From the NCBI GenBank assembly GCA_030407085.1, contig CM059587.1, positions 20,247,001 to 20,311,000 of the forward strand: DNA of 64,000 nt, written 5' to 3'. Position numbers and translations under genes: made by a program. The notes beneath the pieces were generated by a model that saw nothing but the letters and a program-made list of their open reading frames with translations, did no database searches and was not told the DNA's origin. Each line of letters opens with the position of its first letter. Position 1 is the first letter of the stretch. The stretch comes from Trichopria drosophilae. Taxonomy: Eukaryota; Arthropoda; Insecta; Hymenoptera; Diapriidae. This document shows, in pieces, positions 11,080 to 24,818 of this stretch.

Positions 11080-14000
11080 TGTGCATATAATATATAATTT
11101 GTATATGGAAGTAGTATTTGAATTTGTCGTTTTAATTTCTTTCTATAACAAACGATAAAAATTCTGCGGATTTGTCCATATATTAGGTCTTAAACACGAA
11201 AATTAGCTTCAAATTAGACACTTATTTTTACGGCCCAGTTATGAAGATGTGGCCAGATTGAAAAATAAACCAAATAAATAAAAAAAATCTTCATATATTT
11301 TAAGGATACTTTTAAAGATTCTGAATTTAGGTATAGTCTATTTTTCAGATCTGTAAAGTAGGAGGATCCCTTCTAAATCAAATGTATGCACACTTAAAAA
11401 CATTTTTGTTTTTATTACTTTTTTTTTATTAAAATAGTTAAAACAACAAACAATTCACTCGATTTTCATTGAGAAAACATGTAAATGTGATGGTCTCAGC
11501 GCCTTCTAGGTACACTCGGCGCTAATGATTTCTGGTTCCGGACTAATAGATCTGATTTAAATTCACACAATTACGCAAGTACATACACTCGTATTCGTGT
11601 AATCATGAATACAATTTCGACTGCTCATTTGAATACGTGAATATTTTGAAAGATTTATGGTATTGTACAACTGGAGAAACGCAACAATCATGTCAGAAAG
11701 CAAAGGTAAATTGAATATTCATAAACATGCAAATAAAATATTAGAATAAATCGTTAGCTGCATTATGATTAAATGTTGGCGTTTAAACGGGGCGTATTCT
11801 TAAAATATCTCTTCATTTCAGATCCCTCTCTGGTTTCAAAAACACTTGCTATGTTAACAAATGAATATATGGTACCAATTGTTCCATCAAGGTATAAAAA
11901 GAAATAAAATGATTTAATTAAATCCTCAGTATTTATTTCCTTGAAAATAACTTTCTTTATAGGGAATTAATATTCAGCGTTGTAAATAAAAATTATACAA
12001 TTAACGCAGAATTTTCCTTAACTTGAAATTTAGTGAATATAAAAAGCTATGCACTTTTTAACTCATATCTCATTTCCGGTTGCAGGAAATCGAAACGGTT
12101 GAATCTATCACCTTTAATATTCGCAAAGTTAATTTTTCTGGCCGAAGAGTAGAAGTTGCAGTAACTTTCTGAGTTGTTTTTACTTTAATGATTTTTTTTA
12201 ATTATTATCACGTTTTACGATTCAAATATAATTCTAGGTTAAAAAAATATCAAGAGCTATTTACTGAATGGAAAGTCAAATTCTGTTATATAAGTTAGTA
12301 AATTATTTTCCACATTCATTGCTAATATATATATTATAGAAATAATAACTTATTATAAAAAAAAACAATTTTATCGAAACAAATCTCAAGATACAAAAAT
12401 AATTAATTACATAAGTTAAAAGACAATTATATTACAAATTTGAACTTAGGGTATGTAACTTTTCTGGACCTTTTGTCGTTAATTTTATCAAAGTTTTATT
12501 AAAATCAGGAAAACGGAATGTTATTAAAGTAATAACTGAAACAAAATAAAATAATAATTAGATATTAAAACTGATTCTGCTGGAAAAATCAGGACAGTGT
12601 AATGAAAAGCATGTAATTTTTACATATCGTATAAAAGCAATTAAAATTCAATAAAAATGGACCCTATTTTAGTACTGTAGAGCAAGAAATGCTGCCTAGT
12701 CTGAAACGCACGAGAACAATATAGATATAATTACTTTTAGATTGTTCATACCGAAATTCTGACCATAAATCGTGACTCCATTTTGAATTTTTGATAGCAT
12801 CAGTATTTAATGTTTACCAATAAAAGCAGCCATTGTGAGTGTTCATAAAATAGTACATTTCGGAAGAATTTACAAATGTATACAAAAGTGGGAATATATT
12901 ATTCGGAGCAATGATTTTCGTAAACAAGTTTTTCACAATCAGTTTGGATAACAATTTTGCTCTATTATCGAAATTCGATTTTGCGCATGCATTTTCGTCT
13001 CATGTGGTTGAGTATTTGTTTTATTTTGTCTAGTCCTGTCACAGCTTTGGATCTATGAAAAATAAAAACTACGAAATATTACATTTTGTCAGTCCGGCAA
13101 CAAACTTGCCCAATTTTTTGTATCATGACGTTGCGCAGCCTAGAGATCACAAAAAAACAACAATAAATTTGTTTCTGCAATTTTATACATATGTCCATCC
13201 GTATGTGTCTCTTTTGTACACGTGATATCACGATAACGGATAGGCGTATCGACATATTTTTTTGTTTCGAAATGCACCACGCAAAGACTAGTTTAGATAA
13301 AGTTCAGGGTAGAATATTCATCATAAAGATAAATAAATTAATGATTTTCAACAAATTTCGTTTATTTTTTTGATAGAGAAATATCTAAAAATAAAAGTGT
13401 ATATTTTAAAAATTCAAATGCAATGTTAAAAGAATTTCATCCAACTAAAGAATGGCTGACTGAGCTGTCTGTAACTACTGAACTAAATGATTGACGTTTG
13501 TAGTAATTAAAAAACACTTTTTGAAAATTGGATATGCTTCTAAAGACGCGTCTATAATTAATCTGAATGGGAATTTGAAAGCATTTTTTACTTCCCAGCA
13601 TCGGGTTAGACAGTTCAATCAACATTTGTGGAGGAGTCATTGTTCGAACATCTCGTTATTCGAGCAGACAAAAAAAAAACAACCTTCAACGTCCGACATT
13701 TATTTTCTCCGGCTTCATTTTCGACGTTCGCCGATAATGCTAACGTTAGAAATTCTTCGTGACAATCCCGAAGCTCCTCATTCTCCGGACAGTTTTCCTA
13801 AAGTAAAGTTTACTTGTTACTAACCAAGGATAACAAAAATTTCTTAGAAATCTAAAACTGGTCAACTGAATATTAATTTAAAAAAAGAAACGTAAAAGCT
13901 CAATTAATTCTAAAACATTCGTTTTCATTGAAAGAATTTTAATTTGGAAGAATTTGTCTGGTTTCTCAAATACTTTGAACTAATGGGAGTTAGTTTGCAT

Positions 14001-14480
14001 TCATATAAGAAATGAATATGAAATTCTGTAAAAAAATCAGATTTAATTTCTAACTACAGTAAAAAATGTAATACTTACCGCTACAAGGACGTAAAGTAAC
14101 TATTTTATGCCTACTGGATGGAAATAATCGTTTATCCACTTCCATAACTGAATTTTCTTAAAAGTACGGATTCCGTCACTAGTTACAAAATGCCACTATG
14201 CCTGACATTAACGTATAAGGTCAAATTTACATCGTACAGTAAGCAAATATACACGTAACACTTCCCACAGTAGTAGCAGAAACTGCTCGTTTATTTCTTT
14301 GTAACTATGTGGGATAGTGTGCTTCAGAAAATTATTATATAAAAAATTGACATGTACATTTAGAAAATGAAAAAGTTACATTGTTGGTTGTACTTCATCT
14401 TAATATCAAGCCTGATCGATTGCCAAAGTCCAGAAAATCAAATTTTTGCAAATTTTTCGTTTTTGATGTAGCGAATTCTA
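11080..14480. other. AT-rich DNA, no gene recognised
   Basis: Short patches of moderate GC occur near 11500-11560 and 13190-13290. An open frame of 110 codons (13491-13823, + strand) overlaps a minus-strand frame at 13437-13640. Neither product is recognisable and codon use looks random, so neither is called as a gene. Confidence 0.45.
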
Positions 14481-14489
14481 GAATATCGG

Positions 14490-14830
14490 ACATCTTGACC
14501 CTCGGGAGTGAACTTTAACGCCTTTATGTCGTAAAACGTGTCCATGTCTCGCCTTAGATAATCTAATGGCTCATCCTGACGACATTAAGGGACCGCTGGA
14601 GGGCGATCCTTCGCACGGGCGCTACAATGGCTGCACACGTCGTTTGCGAGGGAATTGCGACGACTTTGTCGCAAATTATCTTCTTTCTGAAGCAGTTATC
14701 CTGGTTATACAGCCGTAAGTTTCAAGTCGAAAGTACGTGCAAAAAAATTGCGGAATTACCGCTTCGGTAGTACGAAGCGATTCGTATTGTTCCCTTTCCG
14801 TTAAGTGCAATTGGTCCCTAGTGCGGCATC
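14490..14830. other. Higher-GC island
   Basis: CpG-containing non-repetitive sequence such as GACCGCTGGAGGGCGATC (14591 onward) and GGGAATTGCGACGACTTTG. All frames are interrupted. It is a candidate conserved non-coding or regulatory island. Confidence 0.35.
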
Positions 14831-15644
14831 CTCAATATCTTTTCCTAGTTCTTTTTTTACCCGACAGTGTACCGAGAAAGATTAAAACTTGTATTATTTT
14901 TTCGTAAACTCATTGATACTTGGAACTCATGATAAATATTTATTTGCACATTTAATTAAGGAAATGACGAATTACTTCTTGAAGAAACTATAATCCATGT
15001 GGCCTTAATCATCTCTGATTTCGAATCCGAAGTAAAAAATACGAAAAATACAAATAAAAATACAAAATACGAGTAACGTCGGTCACATCAAAGTTCGAAA
15101 CATTGGATGTCAACAAAAATAGGTTTCCTATTTAATCTAATAAAAATTTCAAAATTCAAAGGAACTCATTCAAAATGGCGGATTTTTTATGATGTGAGGA
15201 AGTTTAAAAAAAACGCCTTTAATGAGGCGGATGGATTATACATAGAAAAATTCAGTAATTTCAGTAGTAATAGGACGCAGGGTGTGTTGTTCGCAGTAGT
15301 TGCGGACTGTTACTACTTAGATTCCAGCATTTTTCTATGTATAATCCGCGACTTTGACAACGATTTTTTTATTTCCCAGATGATATAACACAAACGAATT
15401 TTTCATACTCTACGAATTTGTCAGTTTCGGAGTTTCCAACTCGAAGGCGGAAATCACCTATACTCGTGGGCATCCTTTAAAATACCTATTATATTAAAGA
15501 TTAATAAAATTTAAAATAAACGGAAATTATAAAAACAGGTGAAAAAAGTGACTGGATGATTTGTGATGATCTCAACCATATGGATCATCAATGATAATAA
15601 AATGAATCTTTATCTGATTAATGATTAGATTTGTAATTAAAGGC

Positions 15645-16820
15645 ACTTCTTCTTGCTTCAATTTCAATCGAGTATTTCATATCAAAATCAAAGTTAACAA
15701 TAATTTACAGGTATATATCCTACTGTTTTCGCGGTCGCTCTTCAACATTCCGAAGTAAAAATTGAGTTTGAGCCATCAGGAATTCCAATATGGCGCTGAA
15801 TTTGAAAAATATCAAAAAAATCAGGAAATATTTATTATTACCAATTTTAATCGAACCCTTAGAATATTAGGATTCTATTGAAGCTCTGAACAAAGGTGAA
15901 TAAAATACTTGTATTTTAAGAAAAAAAATTTACTTTTATACGCTACATTATTCCAACGACCTCAAAATGGCAGCAACAATGGAAATTTCTTTGAAATTTA
16001 TCGAGAAATATTCCTGGAATTTTTTAAGATTTTTTTGATGACATTTGAGGAATTGTTTTTGTAAATTTTTTTCCAAATTGCAATTTATTTCCGAAAAATT
16101 ATGAAAAAAATTTATTGTATTCTCTGATGAATTCTAAGAATTGTTTGTTCTTTGCAATTTTTTCCATGTGGACAGTTTAAAAATAAAAAAACCTAAACTA
16201 TAATATTTGAAATTCATTTTCTCAAAAACTACCAACTTTTGGAAAAAATGCAAAGGAGAACAAACTTTTAGAATTCATGAGAGAATACACTAAATTTTTT
16301 GAAGAATTTTTCGAAAATAAATTACAATTTTAAAAAAATATAGAAAATAAATTTATCAACAAAATCTGAAAAAAGTCCGTCATATTTCTCGATGAATTCG
16401 GAGAACTTTTCATTCTTACCATTTTTTTAAACAAAGATAATAGTTTTTGATTTAGAGCGTCCAGAGACGAGAATTTCAATCAAATTTTCATTGTTGCGGA
16501 CATTTTGAGGTCGTTAGACTGATGCAGAGTATAAAAGTAAAATTTTTTCTTAAAATACAGGTATTTTATTCATCTTTGTTCAGTTTCAATAGAATACCAA
16601 TATTCTAATGACTCGAAAAAAATTGGTAAGAATAAATATTTCCAAAATTTTTGGACATTTTTATCAAATTCGGTGCCATATTGGAATTCCTGATCGCTGA
16701 TACTCAATTTTGACCTCGGAATCTTGAAGAGCGACCTCGAAAACAGTAGATGTACCTCTCAATTTTTATTAACCTCGATTTGGATACGAACTCCTCGATT
16801 GAAACAGAAGCAAGAATGCA
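15645..16820. mobile_element. Fold-back element, about 1.18 kb
   Basis: The left half is the diverged reverse complement of the right half throughout. TCTTGCTTCAATTTCAATCG at 15651 mirrors CGATTGAAACAGAAGCAAGA at 16797; GGAATTCCAATATGG at 15780 mirrors CCATATTGGAATTCC at 16677; the symmetry continues to an apex near 16200. The element is non-coding, with no clear target duplication. Divergence between arms implies an old insertion. Confidence 0.7.
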
Positions 16821-17103
16821 ATTGCAATGTAACTATCCGTATTTAATTAATATTAATTTGATTAACTGCAACTCGAACAAACGTATTTTTAAAAATGTAA
16901 TAATAAGTTAAAAAGTGTTCTGAGTTTCTCCGCATAAAGTGAACTGTAGTAAAATCAACTTACATAGACTAAAAATCTGAATCCATTTCGTAATCAGCAC
17001 ATTTTTTTATATGCATGCATCGTTCACCATTTTAGTTCAGTTCAATCCATTTTTAAAGCTGAATATTTTTCACGCATTACTAATTTCACACGTGTAATGC
17101 AGT

Positions 17104-17123
17104 GACACACACACACACACACA
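17104..17123. repeat. (CA)n microsatellite
   Basis: About ten CA units in a row within otherwise AT-rich DNA. Confidence 0.9.
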
Positions 17124-17714
17124 TAACCTGACCTTTTGTCAGCCTTTATAACATATTCGCCGAGTTCTTAAGAATGGAGTAAAAGCAGTAATAGAGATAA
17201 CTTTGAATCTACTTCAGTAATTGTTGGGAAATTCGCTAAGCGACGACATAATTACAATTATGGACGTAGTCGGAAGTAAAGGCTCAGATCCTCTAGCGTC
17301 GGTCCAATCTCCTTAAAATATGCTGCTGGACAGCTTTTGTAATCTTTTTTCAATTATAATACTAGTACAAAGCGAATAAATATCAAGCATGCGATTGAAA
17401 CTCGGGTAAAATTTCTGCAATATTAGTTGCGTATTATTTTGTGAAAACGAAGGGACATATTACGTTTAAATTGTTGGTTCGTTCAATAAAATATTTATGA
17501 ACTCAACTGAAATTCAGGTTTAGAGATATTAGAGGCTGAGCAAAGGTTGCAATTTTCAGGAAATGTTACCTTTTCCTCGTTAAAACTGAAAATGAAACCA
17601 ATCTTCAATTTCGTTTGGGTTCAGATTTCACTTCCTTATGCTGTTAGAGATTTTTTTCATGACTTTGGTAGAATCGTTAAAAATATAAGAGACACTTGGA
17701 ACAAATCTGAACAA

Positions 17715-18235
17715 AAAACCTGGTTAAGGCCTGATTTCATGGCGCCTGATAAGGCCCTAATGAGATCAACCTTATAATTTTATCAGAAGGTGGCGTTTAC
17801 TCAGGGTAATATGATCAGGACCTGGTCAGGGCCATACCAAACTTTTCACTGGAGACAGGCTTCAATATTTTCGTCGTATTTATGCGGAATTCAATTATTA
17901 AATGTATATAACAATGAAGATATAAGAGCAGAATATTTTTAAACACGCCGGATTTACAATCTTATCACCTCCCGCGACCGATAGCATCGTGGCCTGATCA
18001 AGATTCAAAAATAATATGACGATAAACAATTAATAACTTTTTTTTCAGAATTTGAATGCTTTTGGTTGTACTATCAGTTGACAAAAACAAGAATTAGCTT
18101 GACTTTTCGATAAATAAGCCATATTTTTCATTTTTTTTTCAGATTTTTTCAAGCAAAATGTCTGGATTGCTTTGATTATCTCACCTCAATCAACGAAGAT
18201 TTAAGTGACGCCTGAAAAAACTAACCAGGGCCTGA
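17715..18235. repeat. Cluster of GCCTGA/TCAGGGCC words
   Basis: GGCCTGAT, GCGCCTGATAAGGCCC, CAGGACCTGGTCAGGGCC, GGCCTGATC and CAGGGCCTGAC recur in both orientations over about 500 bp. Expected frequency in this AT-rich DNA is low. This may be a decayed minisatellite or a scattered protein-binding motif; no unit length is obvious. Confidence 0.4.
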
Positions 18236-18940
18236 CATTGTGATGAACGAAGATGGAAATGTGCAATAATTATTATTCCATATTTTCCAACATTTTCACA
18301 AACTGATATACTTTAGTAATTTTTGTTAAAACGCAATTGAGCACCCTTAAAATAATTTATTAATGAGGTAATTAACGTTTCTTTTAATGTCTGTAGCGAA
18401 AACGTTGTTCTATTCGTGTGCGTTGAAGCTCTATTACATTTATAATTTTCGTTAATGATTGCAGTAAAATTAATATTTCTCGAAATAATAATATATGTAA
18501 CATAATATGACTCGAATCGTGGGTATATTTGATATATTTAATACATTTTCTGTGTAAAATACAAAATTATTTATGCTCCAGTATGATGATATGCTAATGC
18601 ACTAATGTTGACTCAAAAGCGAATATTTTATTCTTCTACCACAGCAAATATATGTAGAATTTTATGACATATGTTTCTTAATACGAGACGGATTTAACGA
18701 GTTTTTATTACGCGTACACGTTTAATAAGTACTTTACCATCGTGTGGAGTATTTTACATCTCCAAAAAATTAATGTGGAGCATAAAACACGTAATGCAAA
18801 GTTTATGTTCGAAATTAATTTTGAAAAAATATTCCTGACTACAAAAAGTAATCTCAGAAATGCATAAAAAGAGTGAATATATAAAATAAATCAATTGATT
18901 GTTACTATTATAGAAAGAACAAAATATTTACAACTGAAGT

Positions 18941-20064
18941 ATGAGGCTGAAACTAGCAGCGGATTCAAACTCCGCGTTTCAAGCTGAATTTTGTTTTACA
19001 GCCTCAAGAAGCATCAAGAAGCAATGTACAAGTAGTTAAAAAAATTAAAGAAATTTCCTACTATTGTTTATAACAATTAACTCTCTCTGAGTAGCGAATA
19101 CGGATTACACGGTCTAGAATCCTCGTTTCAAGCTGAAATTTGCATGAGATTCTCGCATTGAAATATAAACCACAATAGCAGTTGTAAACAAAATTAACAA
19201 AATTTTCTACTATTATTTATAACAATTATTAACCGACACCCACCAGTGGATTCGCCATAAGAGGTCTAGAAGTGCTCGTTTCAATCTGAAATTCGCACGA
19301 GATCTTCATATTGAAATGTAAAACACAATAGCTCTTGTGAAAAAATGAACAAAATTTCCTACTATTGTTTATAACAATTAAATGCCTCCTAGCGGCGGAT
19401 TCGCCATAAGATCTCTAGAAGTGCTCGTTTCAATTTGAAATTCGCACGAGATCTTCATATTGAAATGTAAAACACAATAGCTCTTGCGAAAAAAATAAAC
19501 AAAATTTCCTACTTTGTGTTTTACATTTCAATACGAAGATCTCGTGCGAATTTCAGATTGAAACGAGTACTTCTAGACCCCTTAAGGCGAATCCGCTGCT
19601 GGGAGGCATTTAATTGTTATAAACAATAGTAGGAAATTTCGTTCATTTTTTTCACAAGAGCTATTGTGTTTTGCATTTCAATGTGAAGATCTCGTGCGAA
19701 TTTCAGATTGAAACGAGCACTTCTAGACCTCTTATGGCGAATCCACTGCTGGGTGTCGGTTAATAATTGTTATAAATAATAGTAGGAAATTTTGTTAATT
19801 TTGTTTACAACTGCTATTGTGGTTTATATTTCAATGCGAGAACCTCATGCAAATTGCAGCTTGAAACGAGGATTCTAGACCGTGTAATCCGTATTCGCTA
19901 CTCAGAGAGAGTTAATTGTTATAAACAATAGTAGGAAATTTCTTTAATTTTTTTAACTACTTGTACATTGCTTCTTGATGCTTCTTGAGGCTGTAAAACA
20001 AAATTCAGCTTGAAACGCGGAGTTTGAATCCGCTGCTCGAATCCGCTGCTAGTTTCAGCCTCAT
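18941..20064. mobile_element. Foldback-like (FB/Mutator-type) element with 9 bp target duplication
   Basis: This 1124 bp element is almost entirely two inverted arms (about 18941-19477 and 19514-20064) around a loop of roughly 36 bp. The ends ATGAGGCTGAAACTAGCAGC and GCTGCTAGTTTCAGCCTCAT are exact inverses. AACTGAAGT occurs immediately outside both ends (18932-18940 and 20065-20073), a perfect 9 bp target duplication. Each arm is built of tandem units of about 150 bp: the phrase AATTTCCTACTATTGTTTAT (or variants) recurs near 19052, 19201, 19352 and 19502. Long inverted arms of tandem repeats plus a 9 bp duplication match Drosophila Foldback elements and, more broadly, Mutator-like elements. 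No transposase is encoded. The right arm carries an extra tandem GAATCCGCTGCTC near its tip. Confidence 0.85.
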
Positions 20065-20074
20065 AACTGAAGTC

Positions 20075-21465
20075 ACTTTCGAATATTTGTTTTTTATTAA
20101 AAATATTGTTAATTAATTTCCACGATATTTAAATTAGGTTTATTATTAGGTGCCGAATTTCGAACTGATGTTCCGAGGAAAGGAAATTATTATGCTTTCA
20201 AAGAGTTCAAAATGCAGTTGGACTAAACCTAACCTCACTTTCTGTTCCTCTGAGTTACATTATTACTCCAACAGCTGGAGAGTGTAAGTAATTTTATACG
20301 AAGAATCAAATTTTTACTAGAAATTAGACCTTGACGATCTTGTTCAAGGTTACTCGGAGATAATGCCAACGATAAAAAAATTTGTTCAGGCATGATATCA
20401 AGTAGTCCGTGAAACATAACCTCAATGTCACTCCCATGCCATTCTAATATAAATAAGTTATGCATTTTGGTATCCCTGATAAGATGTTGTAGAAAATTTA
20501 TTGTTCATAAAATTGCTTTTTACTATCAAAACATGCTGGGCGACTTTAACTTTGATCTTTAGTATGACGGTGAAGACTATTTAACCACCACAATTTTTAC
20601 AACGTAATTTTTCAAGTGACATCTACTGAACGACATTATCTAAGAGTTACTATAATATTATTACGCGATCGCGTTAGCAAAAATGTCACAATTGAATAAG
20701 AGAAAGGCAATTTAAAATTTTAATCAACAGCTGGTGACTTGCACGTAGATTTTACCACGGCAGTTGTCGTTTAATCCCGAATAGCCAGAAGCTAAAGACG
20801 CGACGCGTTATTGTATACGTTAAATCAAGTTAAAAGTATTATAACTCCTTGCCCGAGGTCTCTTTTCGTTATCCAACATCGCCTATCACAAAATATTGGG
20901 GATGCGAAATCGAAATTGGCGTATACCCAGAGACTTATGCAATATATTGACAAACCGGGCGTAAAAAAAAATAAAATCGGATTTAGAATATCCTGTACAA
21001 TAAAAGGATATTCCCATATTTTATTTGTTATTTGCAGTTAACTGAATTGTTTCTTGTAAATTATATATTTTATCAATTCAGCTACTTACCGCTTACCACA
21101 ATTTAGTACTTTTATCTCGCAATAAAGTGCACGACAATTTATTTTTTACGAATATTGCGAATTTTTCGATACTTTTTTCCCGAAAATTCGAGAGTAAATA
21201 TGTAAAGTTATGAAAACGTCATATATGTATACTTGGCTACCTAATTTAAGACCAAATAATGTCTTATCCTACTATGTCATTAGTAGTTCCAACTATTTCT
21301 TTTTTCGTGTGGAAGAGAAAGCAGAAATTACATGATAAAAATTAACATTTGCGATTCAAGATTTTAATTTTGGGTTCAGTCTCTGCTAAATGATCATTTT
21401 CGAAATACACGTATGAAGACAATCATAAAAAATCAATAAACAATGACAGTCTGTCATTATTGTGT
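20075..21465. other. AT-rich DNA, nothing identified
   Basis: Small patches of balanced composition occur (about 20640-20960). Frames at 20235-20465 (minus) and 20811-21041 (plus) give 76-residue products of no recognisable kind. Confidence 0.45.
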
Positions 21466-21469
21466 TCAG

Positions 21470-21662
21470 CAATATATGAAATACCTGCGCCAGCTTTTTA
21501 GGGTCACCCGTAGGATCACAAGGTCAAAGCCAGACCTTAAAAAGATCTCCAAATTTGGTCTAACCCTGAGGTCAGATAGATTTGATTTTAAAATTACCTT
21601 CCACTCGATAACGAGAACTGTGACCCTCAAACCTTGGCGTACGTATTTGATATATCGTAAAT
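21470..21662. repeat. Imperfect inverted-repeat element with AAGGTCA words
   Basis: Outer arms of about 35 bp pair imperfectly: the left arm reads ATGAAATACCTGCGCCAG and continues to AGGGTCAC, and the inverted right arm reads ATCAAATACGTACGCCAA and continues to AGGGTCAC. Because of this symmetry, translations of the two strands resemble each other, which is an artefact and not coding evidence. AAGGTCA/TGACCTT words occur here and just downstream, including an exact TGACCTTGA at 21781. Confidence 0.55.
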
Positions 21663-21899
21663 CTGAGGATAGGGCCAAATCTAAAGGTCATTTTAAGGAC
21701 AGATGTCTTTGTGATCCAATATAAAGGTTATTATAAAGAAAACTCATTTTTGGATCGATGAATACTCGGTTTAACCGGTTTGACCTTGAAATAACCTTGA
21801 TATTTGACCCCGTGTTTAATCGTGTATAGTCTTCATCTCAGAAAAACCTTCCAATTTGAAGACGAGTGCAGTGTCTATAAAATATGTTACACGGAAGAT

Positions 21900-23490
21900 T
21901 ATGTACTATGTATTATATTTTATTTGACGTATTGTTTTTTTTTTTGACATTTGTTTTTTGCATAATCTTAAATTAAAAATTATCTGGAGTAATCACCGAT
22001 ATAACGTTGATATTTTGTATACAAAATTAAATGCTGAATTGTGTCTCTCACGGATCACACTAAAGATTGGTTATTTGGGGATTGAAATGTTACTCAGAAG
22101 AGCGGCATTCATCCATTCGAATCATATCAGATGAAATCACTTTTGTGCGATTTCTGTTTCATTGCGTTTCCCGCTGATCTGAGAAAAGTATATGTATATC
22201 ACTTCCACCTACTAAATCGGTAGCTTAGAAACGATTTAGTTAGTCAACACTTGGGGTCTATTCAAATAGAAAACTGAGTTTAATGAAATGAAAGAAGAAA
22301 TCATTACGCCGATCCTGCGATTTATCGAAAAGGGTAATAAGGAATTACTTTGTCATGTAGAAACAAAAGTTTCATTGCGAATGCAGTGAATTATTTAATG
22401 CAAGATACCGTATTATAATGAAAGTACTTATCATTGCAATAATAAAAATTATTAGAATTTTGCATTACATTACATTATTGGAGAAATTCCGCAGATTTAT
22501 AGGAAAGTTTACAAAACTGTAGTAATTTTTATCACAAACATTTTTGCATAATAAAAGTCTATCCGTGATTTACATGTTGGTGGTTAAATTTCGAAGGTAA
22601 TTTACTCTTTCACATTTTGATCGGCTTATTTGTGTGCTAATAGAAAAACAGCTAGTGCTTGCGAGAATATACTACAGTAGCGCATCTAGTGAGTAGTTAT
22701 TATGTCGTCTGCGTTCAGGATCGCAGAATGGAAATACTGACATTAATGTTTAAAATATAATTTGACATTTTAATTGTCGAGATTTTATCAATAATTTGAC
22801 AACATTTGTCTTAGCGACCCTTTGTAAAATGAAATATTGCGTATAAAAATCCTACTTTCCAACTTATTTCAATCATCTTCGCAATAAAATAATTCCGTGC
22901 AGGAATATAATTTGAATCGTTGTATTTGTGTAAAATTTGTAATACCGTAACTGCTATATTGTATTGCACTATGGGAAGGTAAATGGTACGCAATCTGCGA
23001 CTTTTGTGACTTAATGAAATACGGAAAAGTATTTTTCGAAAACAAATATGTGGAAAGGAATGCGTTGTTCGCTAAAAAGTGGTGCTTTCACTCATGTTTT
23101 CGTGGAAAGAGGACGAATGCTTTGGACGGCTCGAAATACGATAAGCAAAGTACATAAGCGTCGCTATCAGGTTTTGTGAAAAAATACCAGTTTCCACGTT
23201 TGTTTTCGTTCCGTGCATTGCAACTTTGGCTTTGGCGCTTTATGCGAACTCTCGTGGTTGCCCATAATTGGGTACAATTGTCCTTCTTTCAAAGGCTGTC
23301 GGTGAATTTCGCAGTAAATACCCCACGAAATAACGCACGTTTGCAAACATTAACGAATTATCATGTTCCTTTTAGCAGACATTTGACTTGCATTATAATT
23401 TTCATTTGAACTTAATATTCCTGAATGGTAGTTTATTTCTAAATTTGAAAGTCTTGAAAGACAAATACAGACCATAACGATTATTAGAAT
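21900..23490. other. AT-rich DNA, no gene recognised
   Basis: Non-repetitive at the level visible by eye. A patch at 23080-23340 has more CpG and a 77-codon plus-strand frame (23176-23409) without recognisable content. Confidence 0.45.
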
Positions 23491-23499
23491 GTTCATTTG

Positions 23500-24130
23500 C
23501 AAAACAATTACTCCTGCCGCCGCTAGGGGCAGTGATGCCTGTCAAAGCAACGCAGTCGCTGCTTTCGCGCTCCCGTTACAGAAATAGGATAGAGAAGCGT
23601 AAGTAATATGTTATTTTGGTTCGCGTTATTTGTTTATCGGATTTGTTAAAATAAAATAGCTATCCTCGCATATTCCAGCCCTTCTAGCAAAATTTAATAT
23701 TTTAAGAGCTTACCTTCCCTTTAACATAAAGATAAGTTAATGTGCGTAAATCTGAATATTTTTGTCAGAATACGGATTTCTATTTTCTATTTATATTCTT
23801 ATCTTACGAAGCCGGCAAGAGCCTTCGCATCAAATCTTTCGCGATTACTACTTTTGTTCTGCTCCTTTGACCCTTTCGAAAAATGTCAGGAATTTTCGTT
23901 TCCTCTGACTCTCGACACTCTTTGAAATACGAACGAAATGGTCCACGCTCTCTTTTGTCCTCGCGAGCGAGCTGTGTATCCGACATAGGTACCTTTGCTC
24001 AGAAACTTTTTCATGTCGCCCGAGCTCGAATAACCCCCGAAGCCTTTATCGTCCGTTATTGTGTGTTGCGTATATTTCGGCTTTACGCGCGACTCAATTG
24101 GCCAACAGTGCACAAAAAATCCTGTCATGA
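23500..24130. other. Higher-GC island
   Basis: About 600 bp of CpG-rich, non-repetitive sequence. Overlapping frames are open on both strands (23883-24173 plus; 23886-24128 and 23804-23986 minus), as expected from reduced stop-codon density; none gives a familiar protein. It is a candidate regulatory island. Confidence 0.4.
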
Positions 24131-24239
24131 AAAATCATGTTGCCAAAGTCAAGATTACTATTCTTATGTATAGAACCGAAGAAATAAAACAACCTGACGT
24201 AGAACATACAAATTTCTCAATATAATTCAATTCGAAATT

Positions 24240-24620
24240 TCCCTGGGGAATTTCCTATTATCCGCTACCTCGCGGAGTCCCCAACGCTATGCAGTTGCAA
24301 ATTTTTCAAATATCTAGAAATTCATAATTACTTTGCCGTTAGAATTCCAATTAAGGGATCTGCAGCGATCTAGTAGAAATTTGTAATTCCCCTTGCGAGC
24401 AGACAATGCTTGCCAACCATCCAAAGTTCGCTTAGTAAAACATCAGATATTACCAATCTGTTTAATGTTCCGAAATTCTGGAGTGAGGGCTCTTTCGAGA
24501 ACTAATTGTAGGCAATTGAGAAATTCAACATTGCGAGCCTTAATTACGAGTGTTGTTCGGACAGTATGAGAATTGGGGTAATTGCAAAGTTATCTTTTTC
24601 GTTTCTAGAACAAATCTCCG
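24240..24620. other. Mildly GC-enriched, non-repetitive stretch
   Basis: Contains CTACCTCGCGGAGTCCCC and several AATTAAGG-like words; no coding frame. It may extend the island at 23500-24130. Confidence 0.25.
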
Positions 24621-24818
24621 GATTCTCATAAACTAAAAGTAAGTGATTAAGAACGTATTATATTACAATATGCAATTTTTTCGAGCAAACCTTTAAAAAA
24701 ATTTGAAGAAAATATCAAATTTGCCAATCCAGTTTCTTTACCGATCTTGAAAACACACATACACATGTGCATAATTCATTCTCGTATTTTCCATTAGCTC
24801 CTTTATGCTAATGGATAA

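Noticed and set aside
18941..20064. CRISPR-like or simple satellite array from the 150 bp units
   Set aside because: The units are inverted about a central axis and bounded by a target duplication, which fits a Foldback element instead.
21443..21724. Opposite-strand frames with similar translations (21443-21724 plus, 21466-21678 minus)
   Set aside because: The similarity is a consequence of the inverted repeat in the DNA, not evidence for two related proteins.
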